A stretch of 33,250 nucleotides of DNA from an uncultured Hellea sp. (GCA_905477785.1 CAJQGR010000087.1:1-33250); one strand, 5' to 3'; numbered from the stretch's first letter, positions 15,897 to 24,360 are shown. Program-made: numbers and translations. The notes: generated by a model not told the origin, from the sequence alone.

Positions 15897-17710
15897 TTTT
15901 TACGCTTTTGTTGCTCCCACAACTCTTTGTAAAGGCCATTCTTTCTCAGGAGCTGTGCGTGCTTTCCTTGTTCAACTATTTTTCCTTTATCCATAACTAT
16001 GATTTTATCAGCATTTACTATAGTTGATAGTCTATGCGCTATAACAAGTGTAGTTCTGTTTGTCGAAATAGCTTCAAGAGCAGATTGGATGCCTTCTTCA
16101 GTTACACTATCGAGAGCTGAGGTTGCTTCATCTAGAATCAGAATACTAGGATTTTTTAATAAAGTTCGAGCAATTGCTACTCGTTGTTTTTCCCCTCCTG
16201 AAAGCTTTAACCCCCTTTCGCCAACTAATGTTTTATAGCCACCGGGAAGGCTTTTGATGAAGTGGTGTATCTGTGCATTTTTTGCCACTGTTACAATTTC
16301 TTCCTGGGTTGCCTTAGGGTTAGCATATCCAATATTGTAGCCTATGGTATCATTGAATAGAACAGTATCTTGAGGGACTATCCCTATACATTTGCGAAGG
16401 CTTTCAAGAGAGACCTTCCTTATATCACTTCCATTAATACTTACTGTTCCCGCTTCTATGTCATAAAATCTAAAAAGTATTCTTGAAAGTGTAGATTTTC
16501 CTGCACCAGTAGGGCCAACAACCGCTACCGTATTACCAGGCTTAATTGTAAATGAAACATCTTTTAAGATAGACCGTTCGCTTTCATAACGAAAAAACAC
16601 ATTAGTAAATTTAATATCCGCTTGTTTGCCATGAATTTTTATTGCGTCAGGGCAGTCTTGTATTTCTGGTTTTAAGTCAAGTAAGGCAAACATCTTTTCC
16701 ATGTCAGTGAGGGCTTGCTTTATTTCTCTATAAGCAAAACCAAGGATGTTTAGAGGTCTATAGACCTGCATCATAACTAAAGTTATTGTGAGGATATCAC
16801 CTGTTGTCATCTCACCTATAAGAGCCCTTTGGGTGGCTAAAAGTACTAAACCAACAAGCCCTATATTCATTAGGAAGCTCTGCCCAATGTTTACAGTTGC
16901 TAATGATGTTCGAGATAAAATAGCTGCCCTTTGATAACCTTCCATTGCTTTGTCATATCTTTGTGTTTCATACCGCTCGGCATTGAAGTACTTTACAGTT
17001 TCATAGTTTAGAAGACTATCTATGGCTTTGGAATTAGCTTCAGTATCTTTAGTGTTCATATCTCTTCTAAATTTGAGTCTCCAGTCAGTAGTAATAACTG
17101 TAAACCAGATGTAAGTTGTAACTACGCCAACTGCTATTAGAGCAAATTCCCAGCTATAGGCTATCCAGAATGCTATACCAGCAAGGGTGAGTTGAAGAAG
17201 AGTTGGCCCTATATTAAACAGCAAAAACCTAAAAAGAAAATCAATAGAACGTATTCCCCTCTCTATTACACGTGAGATACCGCCTGTACGTTTTTCAAGA
17301 TGGTAACGCAGTGATAGTTTGTGTAAATGAGCAAAAGTTAAAGTTGCTATTGATCGTTGTGCATGTTGAGCAACTGGAGCGAATATATACTCACGTCCCT
17401 CAGATAGCATAATAGATATTAACCTTAAACCTCCATAAGCGAGTATAAAAAATAGAATTGAACTTCCTATTACTGCACCTAAGCCTAATTCCTTTATTTG
17501 TACTTCTATTCTGTCACTTGCTTGACCTAGGAAGAATGGAGCGGCAACAATAATAAATTGGCCCGCGACCGTGGCTATTATAGCAAATAAAGTTCTTATT
17601 TTATAAGAAGGTTTACTCTCTGGCCACAGGTAAGGCCACAAGCGCCCAAAACTTTTTAATTGGTAGCTGATAGTTTGTTCTTTAATTTTGTCTAAATTTT
17701 TTATTGTCAT
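15893..17710 (-). CDS. Atm1/ABCB7-type ABC exporter (fused permease and ATPase)
   Basis: 605-residue half-transporter. The N-terminus has the RLWPYLWPES run typical of alphaproteobacterial Atm1-like proteins. Six membrane helices fill about residues 40-320, with the family's coupling region (DTEANSKAIDSLLNYETVKYFN), which is characteristic of the Atm1/HMT1 group. The ATPase domain has Walker A GPTGAGKST, signature LSGGEKQR, Walker B ILILDEATSALD and the H-loop IAHRLST. Family members export glutathione-linked sulfur or metal compounds, serving Fe-S supply or heavy-metal tolerance. An Mrp-type Fe-S carrier lies about 2.6 kb away but not in an operon with it. Confidence 0.92.
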   Translation of the reverse strand: MTIKNLDKIKEQTISYQLKSFGRLWPYLWPESKPSYKIRTLFAIIATVAGQFIIVAAPFFLGQASDRIEVQIKELGLGAVIGSSILFFILAYGGLRLISIMLSEGREYIFAPVAQHAQRSIATLTFAHLHKLSLRYHLEKRTGGISRVIERGIRSIDFLFRFLLFNIGPTLLQLTLAGIAFWIAYSWEFALIAVGVVTTYIWFTVITTDWRLKFRRDMNTKDTEANSKAIDSLLNYETVKYFNAERYETQRYDKAMEGYQRAAILSRTSLATVNIGQSFLMNIGLVGLVLLATQRALIGEMTTGDILTITLVMMQVYRPLNILGFAYREIKQALTDMEKMFALLDLKPEIQDCPDAIKIHGKQADIKFTNVFFRYESERSILKDVSFTIKPGNTVAVVGPTGAGKSTLSRILFRFYDIEAGTVSINGSDIRKVSLESLRKCIGIVPQDTVLFNDTIGYNIGYANPKATQEEIVTVAKNAQIHHFIKSLPGGYKTLVGERGLKLSGGEKQRVAIARTLLKNPSILILDEATSALDSVTEEGIQSALEAISTNRTTLVIAHRLSTIVNADKIIVMDKGKIVEQGKHAQLLRKNGLYKELWEQQKRKN

Positions 17711-17814
17711 TTGGTTATTTTTAAAATTTCAGGAAGTAGTAAACTGTAAACTTAATATAAACACATTTACTTTAGTATGTCCTACATTATCTATAATTAT
17801 CATAATTGAGGACC

Positions 17815-18645
17815 ATGCGTGCAATAAAAAAAATATTACCCTCTCAACCGCGTGGTATGAATAGATTATCTCAGCCTATATTGGATCAAGACTACTGGAA
17901 GATAAATCAAAAACGCTATTCTTTTATGAAAGTTACCTTTGATTCTCTTACTGCTTTGCAGTTATTAACCAAAATCAAACGAATTTCAAAAGACCATGGT
18001 TTTCGATATATTCTTACTTCTGGATTGGACCAAATTATTGAAATTAACAAGCAGCCTGATAGATATATGAAGTTACATTCTACTTCTTGGTTAAATATTT
18101 GCAGTTCAAAACCTATAGATTTTTTTGCGAAGTTTTCAGGCGTTCCAATTGGTCAAATAAATAGCGCTGAATTAGTTCAACAAATATTTGACAACTTAAT
18201 TACTAATGAAGATTCAATTAACATAATTTATAATAATTCTAAATCTATAGAACCCTTAAAATTTTGTGATTTATTAGATAAGGTTAATTATCACCAACTT
18301 GCAACTGACATTTACAGTGATGATTTAGCAATAAATATTGCAGCCGAATTCATTTATAAAAATCAAGCTCGATATACATTTATTTGTGCGGGATCTCCTA
18401 TAAGGGAATCTCTTGCTAAACAGATTTTAGATAGGGGAGACTGTCGTGGCTTAGGTATTTGTATCGACGCTCTACCCAAACTCGTTTTAAATAAAATTAA
18501 TAAAACAAGCAGCACGAGACACACACAAAAAAATAGTTATACAGCTGCTTCTTTGCAAAAAGCCCTCATGCAATATAAATCTGCCGTTAAATTATTATGT
18601 GTGCTATGGTACTGGATTAAGACCTCTTTTATCCGTCTAAACTGA
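17815..18645 (+). CDS. Diverged WecG/TagA/CpsF-like protein
   Basis: 276 residues, not confidently assigned. The order of segments follows the WecG/TagA/CpsF glycosyltransferase family: FDSLTALQLLTKI (about 42-54), YILTSGLDQIIE (65-76, like the family's TLN-H segment), an FSGVPIGQINSAEL stretch (107-120, like RVTG-D), INIIYN, then FICAGSPIRES (189-199, like GxPKQE) and GICIDAL (214-220, like GVGAAFD). The usual acidic DG motif near residue 97 is replaced by CSS, and the G-rich phosphate-binding run is lost. It may be a degenerate or re-purposed member. GAGGA precedes the ATG by only 2 nt; a TTG at 17806 is the alternative start. Stand-alone gene, visibly AT-rich. Confidence 0.6.
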   Translation: MRAIKKILPSQPRGMNRLSQPILDQDYWKINQKRYSFMKVTFDSLTALQLLTKIKRISKDHGFRYILTSGLDQIIEINKQPDRYMKLHSTSWLNICSSKPIDFFAKFSGVPIGQINSAELVQQIFDNLITNEDSINIIYNNSKSIEPLKFCDLLDKVNYHQLATDIYSDDLAINIAAEFIYKNQARYTFICAGSPIRESLAKQILDRGDCRGLGICIDALPKLVLNKINKTSSTRHTQKNSYTAASLQKALMQYKSAVKLLCVLWYWIKTSFIRLN

Positions 18646-18703
18646 CCATTATTGATATTAGTATTCTTTTTGATTAAGGTCATGCTATGCGTAGGAATTT
18701 TTT

Positions 18704-20272
18704 ATGATAGATACAAAGTCCATGCCGTTTCTTGCTGATATTCCAAGATATCAGTCAAAGTTACGAGGCAAGCAAACTGCAATTTGGTTTGAAGGAAATG
18801 AGATCACTTACTCTGCTCTTGACTATCGCTCTAACCAAGTCGCAAATGGATTAATTACGCTTGGAGTCCTCCCCAATGACCGTATTGCCTATTTGGGTAA
18901 GAATACAGACCTCTATTGGGAAATTTTATTTGGAGCGAATAAATGCCGAGCAACTATGGCAGCAGTGAACAATAGACTTGCCGCACCCGAACTAAAATTT
19001 ATTTTAAGCGATAGTGATGCTGTTACTCTATTTGTCAGTAAAGAATATTTCGAAGCAGTTCAATCTATTGTCGCGGATTGCCCAAAATTGAAAAATATTT
19101 TCATTTTAGATGGGCAGCATGATGATTGGCTCTCTTATGAGATATGGCGAGAAAGATGTAGCAAAGACGACCCATGTTTAATGCATAAGGGAAATGATGA
19201 TGTTTTACAGCTTTATACCTCAGGAACAACAGGTTTACCCAAAGGGGTTCAACTAACAAATGACAATTTCCTTAGTTTCTTTGAGCAAGCAAGAGAGTTA
19301 GACTGGGCAGCCTATGAAGTAGGTGATCCAGTTCTTGATGCAATGCCATTTTTTCATATCGCTGGGGTTAATATAGGTTTGCTTAGTTTAATCCAAGGTT
19401 CAAAGGCTGTTATATTAAGAGAGATCAATCCCTACCATATATTGGATTTAATTGAGCAGCAGAAAATTCGACATGGGTTTCTTGTACCAGCAGTAATCTT
19501 AATGCTCGTGCAGATTCCGAATATAAGGAGCAGAGATTTTTCATCATTCCATATCATGGCATATGGGGCCTCACCTATTGCTGAAAGCTTATTGTTAGAA
19601 GCTGTAGAGATATTTGGCTGTAAATTCACTCAGGTTTATGGGCTTACAGAAACCACGGGTGCTGCTACTTATATGCTACCAGAAGCTCATGACCCTAAAA
19701 AGGGTAAGCTTCGCTCTTGTGGTATACCTTATCCTGATGCTAAAATTAAATGTATAGATGATAAAGGCGATGAAGTACCACAGGGTGAAGTCGGTGAGAT
19801 TATTATTAAGTCTAAATTTGTTATGAAAGGCTACTGGAAAAGACCAGAAGCAACTGAAAATGCTATACGTGATGGTTGGTTTCATTCAGGAGATGTTGGT
19901 TATTTTGACTCAGATGGATACCTTTATATTCACGACAGACTAAAAGATATGATAGTTTCTGGAGGTGAAAATGTGTACCCTGCTGAAGTTGAGAATGCAC
20001 TTTTTGATTATTTAGATATTATAGATTTAGCAGTGATAGGTGTTCCCAGTAAGAAATGGGGTGAGGCAGTAAAGGCTATAATAGTATTACGGCCGGGTGC
20101 TGATTTTAACGAAAAGGACTTTATTGCATACGCTAAAACTAAGATAGCGGGTTATAAATGCCCAAAATCAGTTGATATTGTAAATGCCCTTCCTCGTAAT
20201 GCCTCAGGAAAAGTATTACGCCGTCAATTGCGTGAGCCATATTGGAGGGACTCTGAAAGGCAGGTTAGCTAA
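18704..20272 (+). CDS. AMP-forming acyl-CoA synthetase
   Basis: Activates a carboxylic acid to its CoA thioester via an acyl-adenylate. 522 residues of the ANL superfamily: P-loop-like LYTSGTTGLPKGV, the A5 motif YGLTETTG, GWFHSGDVGYFDSDGYLYIHDRLKDMI (shown here as the A7-A8 hinge region around residues 388-415), GGENVYPAEVENAL and the catalytic Lys in PRNASGKVLRR. Length and motifs fit medium- or long-chain fatty acyl- or propionyl/methylmercaptopropionyl-type ligases; the substrate cannot be read off. A TAGGAA site supports the ATG. It would feed the beta-oxidation operon at the start of the window. Confidence 0.92.
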   Translation: MIDTKSMPFLADIPRYQSKLRGKQTAIWFEGNEITYSALDYRSNQVANGLITLGVLPNDRIAYLGKNTDLYWEILFGANKCRATMAAVNNRLAAPELKFILSDSDAVTLFVSKEYFEAVQSIVADCPKLKNIFILDGQHDDWLSYEIWRERCSKDDPCLMHKGNDDVLQLYTSGTTGLPKGVQLTNDNFLSFFEQARELDWAAYEVGDPVLDAMPFFHIAGVNIGLLSLIQGSKAVILREINPYHILDLIEQQKIRHGFLVPAVILMLVQIPNIRSRDFSSFHIMAYGASPIAESLLLEAVEIFGCKFTQVYGLTETTGAATYMLPEAHDPKKGKLRSCGIPYPDAKIKCIDDKGDEVPQGEVGEIIIKSKFVMKGYWKRPEATENAIRDGWFHSGDVGYFDSDGYLYIHDRLKDMIVSGGENVYPAEVENALFDYLDIIDLAVIGVPSKKWGEAVKAIIVLRPGADFNEKDFIAYAKTKIAGYKCPKSVDIVNALPRNASGKVLRRQLREPYWRDSERQVS

Positions 20273-20279
20273 ATCAGTG

Positions 20280-21377
20280 TTACAAAGTATTTAGTTCTTT
20301 TACAGTATTTTTAGCTATTTTAGAAAATATGTTTGATATATCGTTGTCATGAAGGGCGATAGGTATACCTTTGTCCCCACTTTCACGAATACTAATCTCT
20401 AATGGGGCAGAGCCAAGATAAGGTATTTTCATTTTTTTTGCTTCATTCTTTGCTCCATTCTTCCCAAAAATATAATGAATGCTATCGCAATCTGGACAAA
20501 CAAAGGAAGCCATGTTTTCAACTATTCCAAGTATTGGTATATTTACCTTTTGAAACATTTCTTTCCCTTTGCGTGCATCTGCCAATGCTAAATCTTGGGG
20601 TGTTGAAACTATCACGGCGCCATTAGGTTTAATATCTTGTGCTAGTCCAATTTGGACATCTCCAGTACCAGGAGGCATGTCTATTACAAGATAATCAAGT
20701 TCTCCCCAATTTACATCCCAGAGCATTTTAGATACTGCCCCTTGGACCATAGGCCCTCGCCATATTATGGGTCCTTCATTATCTGTTAAAAAACCAATAG
20801 ACATAACTTTAATATTATGTTGCTGATTGGGCTTTATCAATCTTCTTCCCTCTACCTCTTCAGTTGAAGCTCTTGTTCCTCGCATTCCCATAACTATGGG
20901 AATACTAGGGCCATGTATATCCGCATCTAAAAGACCTACCTGTTTGTTCTGCTTTGCCAGTGCTATCGCTAAATTAACAGCTATTGTCGATTTCCCAACA
21001 CCACCTTTCGCAGAGCTTATCGCTATAACAGATTTAATTTTACTATCACCTTGATATCCTTCAGGCCTTCTGGGTTTATGGGGGTTACCTTGGGGTGATT
21101 TTTTTTCTAACTTTTTAATTTTAGGCGCAGACTTGTGAGAAGTAAGTAATACAAGTGCTTTATCAACGCCATCAATTTGCTTCAACGAAGTTTCAGCTAG
21201 CTTTCTTACTGGCTCAAACCCTTCAACCAGTGCAGGCTCAATAGATAGTATAGCTTGTAGTATGCCATCTTTATATATTAAATCACTTAGCTTTCCTGCA
21301 GAGACTATATCTCTCCCCGTTCTTGGATCTTTTATACCGGAAAGTACTTTTAAGGCTGTTGATTCTGAGTAGGGCAT
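20280..21377 (-). CDS. mrp: Mrp/ApbC (NBP35-type) iron-sulfur cluster carrier ATPase
   Basis: 365-residue P-loop ATPase that receives and transfers Fe-S clusters to apo-proteins. An N-terminal MIP18/DUF59 domain covers about residues 1-90. The deviant Walker A SSAKGGVGKST follows at about 120, then DADIHGPSIP, VIDMPPGTGD and the cluster-binding VCPDC pair near residue 310. Lysine- and proline-rich sequence links the two domains. The gene ends 7 nt from the convergent acyl-CoA synthetase gene. It is transcribed in the same direction as blh and begins 38 nt after it, so read-through from the proteorhodopsin-blh unit is possible. Confidence 0.95.
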   Translation of the reverse strand: MPYSESTALKVLSGIKDPRTGRDIVSAGKLSDLIYKDGILQAILSIEPALVEGFEPVRKLAETSLKQIDGVDKALVLLTSHKSAPKIKKLEKKSPQGNPHKPRRPEGYQGDSKIKSVIAISSAKGGVGKSTIAVNLAIALAKQNKQVGLLDADIHGPSIPIVMGMRGTRASTEEVEGRRLIKPNQQHNIKVMSIGFLTDNEGPIIWRGPMVQGAVSKMLWDVNWGELDYLVIDMPPGTGDVQIGLAQDIKPNGAVIVSTPQDLALADARKGKEMFQKVNIPILGIVENMASFVCPDCDSIHYIFGKNGAKNEAKKMKIPYLGSAPLEISIRESGDKGIPIALHDNDISNIFSKIAKNTVKELNTL

Positions 21378-21415
21378 ATATATTGCTTTAATGTTAGATT
21401 CACATTGATTAGGGT

Positions 21416-22246
21416 TTAAACTAAATTCTTAGTTAGTTTTTCAACAGGACACATATGGGGAACTATAAAGCTTACGGCTAGACCTGAAAGCACAAACAAA
21501 GAAATTAGATTCCCTGAAAAAAAGTAAAGGCCTATGACGCCTCCAATTAGTGCCGGAATTCCAGCGGGTGTATAGAGCTTAAGTATCTGCATAGGCATTC
21601 TATTATGCTGATCTGCAGTTTTCGCCATTTCCCCAAGACTGTGAAATATAAAGAAATATACTGCGACTGCTGATACCGGAGGTAATAATGCGATTAAAGC
21701 TATTAATATAAGTGCTCGTATTTTCTCTTTACGTCTGGTGGATATTTGGATGATTAATATAGTAACAACAGTAACTGCTACTAATCTACCTACCATTAGC
21801 AAGCTCCTAGCGTTTAGTTCCTCACCGGTTAAATATGAAAATATACCTAGTGTTTCGGTTGGGTAAAATAACATTGAGCCGCTCACAACCCATAGACCTA
21901 TAAGTGGATAGTGTTTTTCAGACTGCCCAAAATGGAAGGCGGATAAAATAAGGAATAAAGCCAAGGTATAATGGGGTGAAATTAACCAGGAACAAAAAAC
22001 TAGAATACCAAAAATTAAGTATAGAAAAGTATAATGTAGACCTGGTACGTGCGATATTTTTTCTTGTGTCTCAATGGCTCCATGAGGAATCCCCATCAAA
22101 AAAAGAGGTAAAGAAGCCCATACTGATATTGTTATATTATACTGATAAAGAGCTAGGTAGAAAATACCTACTACTAAACCAATAAAGTGCGCGTATTTTT
22201 TGTGCTGAAAGGAAGCAATGCAATTATTTGGAATGGTGTTAGCCAT
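21416..22246 (-). CDS. blh: Brp/Blh beta-carotene 15,15'-dioxygenase
   Basis: Cleaves beta-carotene into two retinal molecules, the chromophore of proteorhodopsin. This integral membrane protein of about 276 residues has the family's conserved histidine segments: MGIPHGAIET, SAFHFGQSEKHY, FFIFHSLGEM and VPHMCP, spread over about eight hydrophobic helices. ATG at 22246 (MANTIPNN) is preferred. The frame also opens at a GTG at 22306, but that codon lies in the loop of a terminator hairpin, and the 20 residues it would add have no helix. It is the second gene of the proteorhodopsin unit, same strand, 115 nt downstream. Confidence 0.93.
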   Translation of the reverse strand: MANTIPNNCIASFQHKKYAHFIGLVVGIFYLALYQYNITISVWASLPLFLMGIPHGAIETQEKISHVPGLHYTFLYLIFGILVFCSWLISPHYTLALFLILSAFHFGQSEKHYPLIGLWVVSGSMLFYPTETLGIFSYLTGEELNARSLLMVGRLVAVTVVTILIIQISTRRKEKIRALILIALIALLPPVSAVAVYFFIFHSLGEMAKTADQHNRMPMQILKLYTPAGIPALIGGVIGLYFFSGNLISLFVLSGLAVSFIVPHMCPVEKLTKNLV

Positions 22247-22280
22247 GTTTCTTGTACATTTTTGTAAAATAGATTTTTTA

Positions 22281-22315
22281 ATATAAAAAGGTGAATGCAT
22301 TTTCACGCATTCACC
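22281..22315 (-). terminator. Intrinsic terminator between proteorhodopsin and blh
   Basis: A perfect 9-bp inverted repeat (GCATTCACC at 22307-22315 and GGTGAATGC at 22290-22298 on the plus strand) with an 8-nt loop. In the minus direction it is followed by UUUUUAUAUU (22280-22289). It begins 46 nt after the proteorhodopsin stop. Partial termination here would give more proteorhodopsin than blh mRNA. Confidence 0.8.
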
Positions 22316-22361
22316 GTTGTTTTTTAAAGCAGCCTATTTGACCACTTACTCAGAACTGAGT

Positions 22362-23087
22362 TTACTTTTTTGCTTTCTTTGCAGGAACTGATGTGGCTGC
22401 TGCCCAGATCACTACACCAAATGCAATTTTGTTAACAAAGTCAGCGAGGTTATAGATAAGGTTAAGTGTATCTACATCTCCACCGCCTGCGTAGCCATAT
22501 ATATATCCGAGAGGATAAATAGACCAGCCTACAGTTACGATTAGGCGTAAGGCACTAAACGCTTTCTGCGAAGCAGCTGTTCCGGAAGCAGCATTAATTT
22601 TTGATGCTTCACCTGCAAATATTTCATAGATTATGTACAACCATGCTAGTGTACCAACTATAAACATTGGCCACAGATGCCCGGCATTTCCACCTTCCAT
22701 TTGACCAACTTCACCTAGGAAGCCTGTAACTAGCATCACAACGGACGCCACAAGTAATTTCCAGAAAAGTTGAGCTCTAACAACAGCAATAGCTGATAAG
22801 ATTAAGAAGAATTCTGTAATCTGTAGTGGAACAGTAAGTAGCCAGTCAACATAACGGAATACAGTTGGGCTTTCGCCTGTTTCTATCCATACGCCGCGCA
22901 TGTAGAAATAGTGCAAAGCAGCTATACCTGTAACCATAGCAGCAACTGTTAGTGAAGTTTTCCACTTACCTTCTGCGCGATCTCTTTCTACCCAAAAGAA
23001 GAATGTAGCAGCTAGCATAGCAGCTGACATAATCCAGAAGGATACGCCGACAAGATCAGACGGGTCTAACATTAGTGATTTTTCCAT
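22362..23087 (-). CDS. Proteorhodopsin, blue-absorbing type proton pump
   Basis: Light-driven outward proton pump of the inner membrane, seven helices, 241 residues. Helix C reads RYVDWLLTVPLQITEF: Asp81 (acceptor), Thr85 and Glu92 (donor) make the DTE motif of proton pumps, equivalent to Asp97/Thr101/Glu108 of the SAR86 protein. Gln89 occupies the spectral tuning position (105), expected to give blue absorption. His59 (equivalent to His75) and the Schiff-base Lys220 (DFVNKIAFG) are present. The start at 23087 is chosen because a GGGAGAT ribosome-binding site lies 6 nt before it; an upstream ATG at 23102 would overlap that site. No cleavable signal peptide is evident. Confidence 0.97.
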   Translation of the reverse strand: MEKSLMLDPSDLVGVSFWIMSAAMLAATFFFWVERDRAEGKWKTSLTVAAMVTGIAALHYFYMRGVWIETGESPTVFRYVDWLLTVPLQITEFFLILSAIAVVRAQLFWKLLVASVVMLVTGFLGEVGQMEGGNAGHLWPMFIVGTLAWLYIIYEIFAGEASKINAASGTAASQKAFSALRLIVTVGWSIYPLGYIYGYAGGGDVDTLNLIYNLADFVNKIAFGVVIWAAATSVPAKKAKK

Positions 23088-23125
23088 TAAAGGATCTCCC
23101 ATTTCGTTTTGATATTAATCTGATG

Positions 23126-23154
23126 AGATTATGCGCGACAATCTGACCTGTCAA
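23126..23154 (-). promoter_or_regulatory. Predicted promoter of proteorhodopsin
   Basis: On the minus strand a perfect -35 TTGACA (23149-23154) is followed after 17 nt by TAATCT (23126-23131); the overlapping CATAAT is an alternative -10 with a 15-nt spacer. The -10 is 38 nt before the chosen start codon, implying a leader of about 30 nt. The segment is visibly more GC-rich than the surrounding A/T-rich DNA. Confidence 0.6.
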
Positions 23155-23343
23155 CGGGAATACATGTAGATTGATGCTTTATTGTTATATTAAGAAAAAT
23201 ATTTTTTGGCGAAAAGAGATCAGCAATTAAATTTAAATACAACAAAATTGATTATAAACAACTGAATATAAACATTTTTTTTGAAAAAAAAAGAATCTTT
23301 AATTAACTCTCAACTTTGTGATAGCTTTTTTATTTTTAAAATA

Positions 23344-23361
23344 ACTATCACTAATGATAGT
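23344..23361. promoter_or_regulatory. Perfect palindrome, candidate operator
   Basis: ACTATCA and TGATAGT form a perfect 7-bp inverted repeat with a 4-nt CTAA spacer. A further TGATAG half-site lies at 23319-23324, 36 nt (start to start) from the right arm. The position is about 190 nt upstream of the predicted proteorhodopsin -35. A regulator binding site is an inference; no U-tract follows, so it is not a terminator. Confidence 0.4.
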
Positions 23362-23629
23362 GTTTAAAGTATAAAAAGTTTTTGTTTTTAAGTACAAAAT
23401 TATATTTTTCTTTGTTGTGACTTTATATTTAATCCCCTTTTTTAGAGGTAAGAAAATTAATTTATAAAATAATTTCTTATTAGTTTTTCTATTTACCTAA
23501 TTAAGTAACTAGTGTTTTTTATTAATGTATATTAATTTTAAATTATAAGGTTAAGCATAATATAACTATTTTTGTTGTAGACTTTGATATTTTAGAGGTT
23601 TAATCAGACAAAGAAATAATCAATTTTAT

Positions 23630-23706
23630 GCGTTTGTAGCTCAGTTGGATAGAGCGTTCGGCTTCGAACCGAAAGGTCGGGAGTTCAAGTCTTCCCAAGC
23701 GCGCCA
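23630..23706 (+). tRNA. tRNA-Arg (anticodon UCG)
   Basis: Cloverleaf of 77 nt with encoded CCA. Acceptor GCGTTTG pairs with CAAGCGC (one G-U), the D-arm is GCTC/GAGC, the anticodon stem TTCGG/CCGAA closes loop CTTCGAA with anticodon TCG, and the T-arm is GGGAG/CTTCC with TTCAAGT. Decodes CGA and possibly other CGN codons. Confidence 0.95.
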
Positions 23707-23727
23707 TTAATGCTTAAAAGTCGTTAC

Positions 23728-24360
23728 CTATTTTAATTGAGTAAGCTTAATAGCTTCTAAAGCTAACTTTGTTATTGCGTCGTAATTTTTAGACTCAACT
23801 GCATCTCCAGGAGTTAGCCAAGACCCCCCACAAGCTAGTACCGATGGTATAGAGAGGTATTCAAGAAGGTTATTTGGATTAACTCCTCCTGTAGGCATAA
23901 ACTGCATGTCTTGAAAAACAGAAGAGAAAGCTTTTAGTATTTTTGGCCCACCTACAAGCGATGCTGGAAATAATTTTACCGTCTTGACTCCTAGGTTCAA
24001 TGCTTTCTGTAATTCTGTGGCTGTTGCAACACCAGGAAGTATAGTAATTTCTGCGGCATGCGCTACTTCAATTGAAGAAACATCTAGTCCGGGAGAAACT
24101 ATAAAACTTGCGCCGCGACGGATAACCTCTTGACTTTGGTCTGCATTAAGCACGGTGCCTGCACCGACGTGCGCTTGTGGGAACTCTTTTACTATAGCCT
24201 CTAAGCAATTTAATGCTTGATCCGTACGGAGTACAACTTCTAAAACATTCAGGCCTCCTTTAAGCAGGGCTTCTGACACTTTGAGAGCGGTTGTCGGGTT
24301 GTTTGATTCTACTAGGGGAACAACTCTATTGTTTTGAAGTGATTTTAGTAATTGACTCAT
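23728..24360 (-). CDS. eda: KDPG / 4-hydroxy-2-oxoglutarate aldolase
   Basis: Splits 2-keto-3-deoxy-6-phosphogluconate into pyruvate and glyceraldehyde-3-phosphate, the last step of the Entner-Doudoroff route. It is a 210-residue class I aldolase of (beta/alpha)8 fold. Glu41 and Arg45 lie in LEVVLRT, the Schiff-base Lys129 in VKLFPAS, with GAGTVL, SPGLD and the phosphate-binding PTGGV and ACGGSWL loops all intact. No edd or zwf is adjacent, so the gene may also serve other keto-acid aldol cleavages. It sits alone between tRNA-Arg and tRNA-Val. Confidence 0.95.
   Translation of the reverse strand: MSQLLKSLQNNRVVPLVESNNPTTALKVSEALLKGGLNVLEVVLRTDQALNCLEAIVKEFPQAHVGAGTVLNADQSQEVIRRGASFIVSPGLDVSSIEVAHAAEITILPGVATATELQKALNLGVKTVKLFPASLVGGPKILKAFSSVFQDMQFMPTGGVNPNNLLEYLSIPSVLACGGSWLTPGDAVESKNYDAITKLALEAIKLTQLK

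Larger units (their letters stand above)
23088..23629. other. AT-rich non-coding region upstream of proteorhodopsin
   Basis: 542 nt between proteorhodopsin and tRNA-Arg with no credible coding frame and very high A+T, far longer than the other gaps here. It holds a sigma70-like promoter for proteorhodopsin near 23126-23154 and a perfect palindrome at 23344-23361 with an extra half-site at 23319-23324. The remainder is A/T runs with no recognised RNA gene. It may serve as a long regulatory leader, a UP-element array or unexplained spacer. Confidence 0.6.

Noticed and set aside
18704-20272. Assignment of the acyl-CoA synthetase as DmdB
   Set aside because: Motifs are shared by many fatty-acid ligases and no other DMSP demethylation gene is adjacent.
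22247-22306. N-terminal extension of Blh from GTG 22306
   Set aside because: The start codon lies in a terminator loop and the added residues show no family similarity; ATG 22246 is preferred.
23088-23629. Possible CRISPR array or tandem repeats in the AT-rich gap
   Set aside because: No regularly spaced repeats; only one palindrome, one extra half-site and A/T runs.
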